Assembly (NCBI GenBank): GCA_964516605.1
Contig: CAZFAA010000072.1
Location: 1-9,325, forward strand
Length of the DNA stretch: 9,325 nucleotides
Direction of reading: 5' to 3'
DNA from: GCA-2732805 sp964516605
Lineage (GTDB): Bacteria; Pseudomonadota; Gammaproteobacteria; Coxiellales; Coxiellaceae
Shown: positions 7,285 through 9,325 of the stretch, piece by piece
Position numbering within the stretch: the first letter of the stretch is position 1
How the letters are laid out: each line of letters begins with the position of its first letter
Made by a program: the position numbers and the translations under genes
The notes under the pieces: model-generated
Told to the model about the DNA's origin: nothing
Databases searched by the model: none
The model's input: only the letters and a program-made list of their open reading frames with translations

Positions 7285-7360
7285 TGGTACTCCCTACGGG
7301 ATTCGAACCCGTGTTGCCGCCGTGAGAGGGCGGCGTCCTAGGCCTCTAGACGAAGGGAGC
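7285..7360 (-). tRNA. tRNA-Glu, anticodon CTC
   Basis: The minus strand folds into a full 76-nt cloverleaf. The acceptor arm is GCTCCCT with AGGGAGT, the D arm begins GTCT and closes with GAC, the anticodon stem is CCGCC/GGCGG around CTCTCAC, and the T arm is ACGGG-TTCGAAT-CCCGT. The 3' CCA is encoded (7285-7287). The anticodon CTC (7324-7326) reads GAG. The body closely follows bacterial tRNA-Glu, including TCGTCTAGAGGCC in the D region. Oddities compared with E. coli tRNA-Glu are C34 in place of modified U34, a G1-U72 wobble at the acceptor end, and A73 in place of G73. Charged tRNA-Glu serves translation and, in the C5 pathway, glutamyl-tRNA reductase for haem precursors. Confidence 0.95.
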
Positions 7361-7376
7361 CTATCTCGAAAAAGCG

Positions 7377-7405
7377 ATAATGGATTTAAATCAAATAGTT
7401 GTCAA
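7377..7405 (-). promoter_or_regulatory. Promoter of the tRNA-Glu gene
   Basis: On the minus strand, a perfect -35 TTGACA (7400-7405) is followed after exactly 17 bp by CATTAT (7377-7382), a 5-of-6 match to the -10 consensus. The tRNA 5' end lies 16 nt further on, a typical short leader. No clear terminator separates the tRNA from the downstream minus-strand gene, so read-through into that gene is possible. Confidence 0.8.
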
Positions 7406-7435
7406 GCAACAATCTGCTGATTCTCATATGCGCCT

Positions 7436-7449
7436 TACAATGTTACAAT
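7436..7449 (+). promoter_or_regulatory. Possible -10 boxes upstream of pcnB
   Basis: Two TACAAT hexamers (7436-7441 and 7444-7449), each close to TATAAT, lie 27-40 nt before the pcnB start. No good -35 element is found at the proper distance for either, so the assignment is tentative. Confidence 0.25.
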
Positions 7450-7475
7450 TCACCATTGAAAATAAATTGTAAGCT

Positions 7476-8789
7476 ATGAATGCTGTGTCAAATCTACGTC
7501 TAAATATCTGGAAGCGTCTTAAAAGACGTTTTGTACACGATGACCATGAAAATGCTGTGGTTATTTCCCGTGAGGATCATAAAGTATCACGCAAATACAT
7601 TAGCGATAATGCGCTTAAGGTATTGCAGCGTTTAAATGAGGCCGGTTTTTCAGCTTTTTTAGTAGGCGGCAGCGTGCGTGACTTATTATTGAAGCGCAAG
7701 CCAAAGGATTTTGATATCGCAACCAGTGCCCACCCTGAGCAGGTGCGCAAGATTTTCCGCAATAGCCGTATTATCGGCCGGCGTTTTAGGCTAGTGCACG
7801 TTTATTTTCAGAATGAAATTATTGAAGTATCGACGTTTCGTGCCAACAGTGAAGAGTTAACGCGCGAAATGGATGAAAAGATGCCCGTGATGGTGTCTTC
7901 GGATAACACGTATGGCACGATTGAAGAAGATGCGTGGCGGCGTGATTTTACAGTGAATGCTTTGTATTACAATATCGAAAATTTTTCGGTGGTGGATTAC
8001 GCTGGTGGTATGCTGGATTTACAGCACAAATTGATTCGCATGATTGGCGATCCTGTACAACGTTTTCATGAAGATCCAGTGCGTTTATTAAGGGCGATTC
8101 GACTGTCGGCAAAATTAGAGTTTAAAATTGAAGCGCACACAGAAGAACCTGTTTTCAAATTACCTAATTTGTTGTGGCATGTAGCACCAGCACGTTTGTT
8201 TGATGAAATATTGAAATTGTTTTTCGAGGGTAATGCAGAGGTGACCTACAATGCCTTATTGCATTACGGTTATATGCGTTTTTTGTTTCCCATTACCTAC
8301 GATGCTATTAAAGTGCGGCATCAGAAATCCGATATGCAATTAATTCGGTTGGCGATGCAAGCAACGGATCAGCGTTTTGCTGCAGAAAAATCATTGAATC
8401 CGGGTTTTCTACTGGCTATTTTATTGTGGCCTGCCATTGAGCATGGTGTTGATGAGAAAAAAGTACCTAAGAAAAAACGCTATCACGCTTTGTTGGATAC
8501 GATTGATGAATTGTTACTAAAACAATTGGAAACCATTTCCATTCCTAAACGTTTAACGGCTATGATGCGTTCTGTGTGGTTGTTGCAGCCGCACCTGATT
8601 ACGCGGCGCGGTAAGCGTGTTTTTAAAACCTTATCACATCGCTATTTTCGAGCTGCATTTGATTTTCTTGAATTGCGTGTGCAGGCGGGCGAGCCATATC
8701 AGGAAGTTTACATGTGGTGGAAGTCCTTTCAAGAAGCTAATCACGAAGAGCGCGCGCACATGGTTGCGCTGTTAGAGAGGGATGCCTAA
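7476..8789 (+). CDS. pcnB: Poly(A) polymerase I
   Basis: A 437-residue class II nucleotidyltransferase that adds 3' poly(A) tails to RNA and promotes its decay. The head domain has LVGGSVRD (62-69) and the metal-binding pair in KPKDFDIAT (D78 and D80). RRDFTVNAL (155-163) and GDPVQRFHEDPVRLLRAIRLSAKL (191-214) match the neck region of the PcnB/CCA-enzyme family. The helical C-terminal half continues to the end. The short basic N-terminal segment (KRLKRRF) before the catalytic domain and the overall length point to PcnB and not to the CCA-adding enzyme; CCA is already encoded in the tRNA nearby, though that proves little. It ends LLERDA and lacks the long Arg/Pro-rich tail seen in enterobacterial PcnB. 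The start has only a weak RBS. coaD begins 1 nt after its stop. Confidence 0.93.
   Translation: MNAVSNLRLNIWKRLKRRFVHDDHENAVVISREDHKVSRKYISDNALKVLQRLNEAGFSAFLVGGSVRDLLLKRKPKDFDIATSAHPEQVRKIFRNSRIIGRRFRLVHVYFQNEIIEVSTFRANSEELTREMDEKMPVMVSSDNTYGTIEEDAWRRDFTVNALYYNIENFSVVDYAGGMLDLQHKLIRMIGDPVQRFHEDPVRLLRAIRLSAKLEFKIEAHTEEPVFKLPNLLWHVAPARLFDEILKLFFEGNAEVTYNALLHYGYMRFLFPITYDAIKVRHQKSDMQLIRLAMQATDQRFAAEKSLNPGFLLAILLWPAIEHGVDEKKVPKKKRYHALLDTIDELLLKQLETISIPKRLTAMMRSVWLLQPHLITRRGKRVFKTLSHRYFRAAFDFLELRVQAGEPYQEVYMWWKSFQEANHEERAHMVALLERDA
8774..8780 (+). promoter_or_regulatory. Ribosome binding site that fixes the coaD start
   Basis: AGAGAGG lies within the end of pcnB, 10 nt before the ATG at 8791. 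It is only 1 nt from the earlier in-frame ATG at 8782, which is too close for initiation. This favours 8791 as the coaD start. Confidence 0.65.
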
Positions 8790-8790
8790 T

Positions 8791-9279
8791 ATGACAGCGC
8801 GCATTGCGGTTTACGCTGGTACCTTTGATCCGATCACGCATGGGCATGTTGATATTATTAGGCGTGCGACGCATTTTTTTGATCAAGTTATTGTGGGCGT
8901 GGCAACCAGTGCGCGTAAATCACCTTTATTTAATCTTGAGAAACGTATGGTTATGGCAACTGCGGCACTGCAGCACTGCACAACCGTTGTAGTTAAAGAA
9001 CTGCCTGATGTAACGATTGATTTTGCGCAGCGTCACCTGGCTCAATTTTTAGTGCGTGGGTTGCGTTCCGCGCTTGAGTACACCTATGAGGCTGATATGT
9101 GTGAGATGAATCGTGCATTATCGAGCAATACAATCGAAACCGTGTTTTTAACAGCACGACCTGAATATGCCTTTATTTCTAGTAGCATTGTGCGTGAACT
9201 CATCCTCATCAAAGCATTTGATCAAGTAGCGCAGTTTGTACCGCAGGAAGTGATGCCAATGATTGATGGTGATCGGTAA
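8791..9279 (+). CDS. coaD: Phosphopantetheine adenylyltransferase
   Basis: A 162-residue cytoplasmic enzyme that transfers an adenylyl group from ATP to 4'-phosphopantetheine, giving dephospho-CoA, the fourth step of coenzyme A synthesis. The nucleotidyltransferase motif GTFDPITHGH (residues 10-19) holds the ATP-binding THGH, with H19 at the catalytic position. Other conserved parts are the Lys-containing loop SARKSPLF (40-47), VRGLR (88-92) and the C-terminal ISSSIVREL (129-137). Length agrees with the roughly 160 residues usual for bacterial CoaD. An in-frame ATG at 8782 would add MPN, but the spacing to AGAGAGG and the family's usual start favour 8791. It follows pcnB by 1 nt and is probably co-transcribed and translationally coupled. 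Confidence 0.95.
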   Translation: MTARIAVYAGTFDPITHGHVDIIRRATHFFDQVIVGVATSARKSPLFNLEKRMVMATAALQHCTTVVVKELPDVTIDFAQRHLAQFLVRGLRSALEYTYEADMCEMNRALSSNTIETVFLTARPEYAFISSSIVRELILIKAFDQVAQFVPQEVMPMIDGDR

Positions 9280-9325
9280 ATAGATTGTATCAATATATGA
9301 AATTTAACAACTATACAGAAAGGCT
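9280..9325. other. Right window edge, possible start of a next gene
   Basis: An ATG at 9297-9299 opens a plus-strand frame of nine full codons to the window end. Alternatively, AGAAAGG (9317-9323) could be the ribosome binding site of a gene starting just outside. Neither can be decided here. No terminator hairpin follows coaD. Confidence 0.2.

Noticed and set aside
7399..7411. Small inverted repeat GTTGTCAAGCAAC as an operator
   Set aside because: The arms are only 4 bp and overlap the -35 box of the tRNA promoter; this is not enough to claim a regulatory site.

Overview
The window looks like a chromosome segment of an AT-rich gammaproteobacterium. HemE, the YhgN-type MarC protein, PcnB and CoaD all have gammaproteobacterial character. 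The mix of these genes with a large, unrecognised, helix-rich protein of very AT-rich composition resembles host-associated Legionellales (the Legionella/Coxiella/Berkiella side). That placement is inference; no marker in the window proves it.

Layout. Bases 1-121 are a leader with a plausible sigma-70 promoter. A plus-strand block follows: an exported outer-membrane beta-barrel protein (122-862), hemE (928-1974), a rubredoxin-reductase-type FAD/NAD oxidoreductase that overlaps hemE by 11 nt (1964-3115), a MarC/YhgN-type membrane protein (3130-3717) and a DMT/EamA transporter (3743-4651). The close spacing suggests one transcript from hemE onward. The block converges on a minus-strand gene at 4681-7202. 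That gene is interrupted by 100 Ns (5487-5586) lying exactly in a 60-bp tandem repeat. A tRNA-Glu (anticodon CTC) with its own promoter sits upstream of it on the same strand. Divergent from the tRNA, on the plus strand, are pcnB (7476-8789) and coaD (8791-9279).

Main interpretation. The two minus-strand open frames around the N block are parts of one gene. Identical 55-bp repeat copies end at both gap edges. Closing the gap in repeat phase needs 5+60n bases, and any such length also restores the reading frame. The product would be 808+20n residues: a cytoplasmic-looking helical N-terminal region of about 500 residues, a Ser/Thr/Ala 20-residue repeat linker, a second small folded domain, and a low-complexity acidic tail. 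I recognise no family. A secreted effector is possible but unproven.

How the genes relate. hemE is a late common step of tetrapyrrole synthesis. pcnB (RNA polyadenylation) and coaD (coenzyme A synthesis) are housekeeping genes that appear to be co-transcribed. The rest of the window is ordinary. The repeat-containing gene and the unusual tRNA-Glu are the parts worth a second look.
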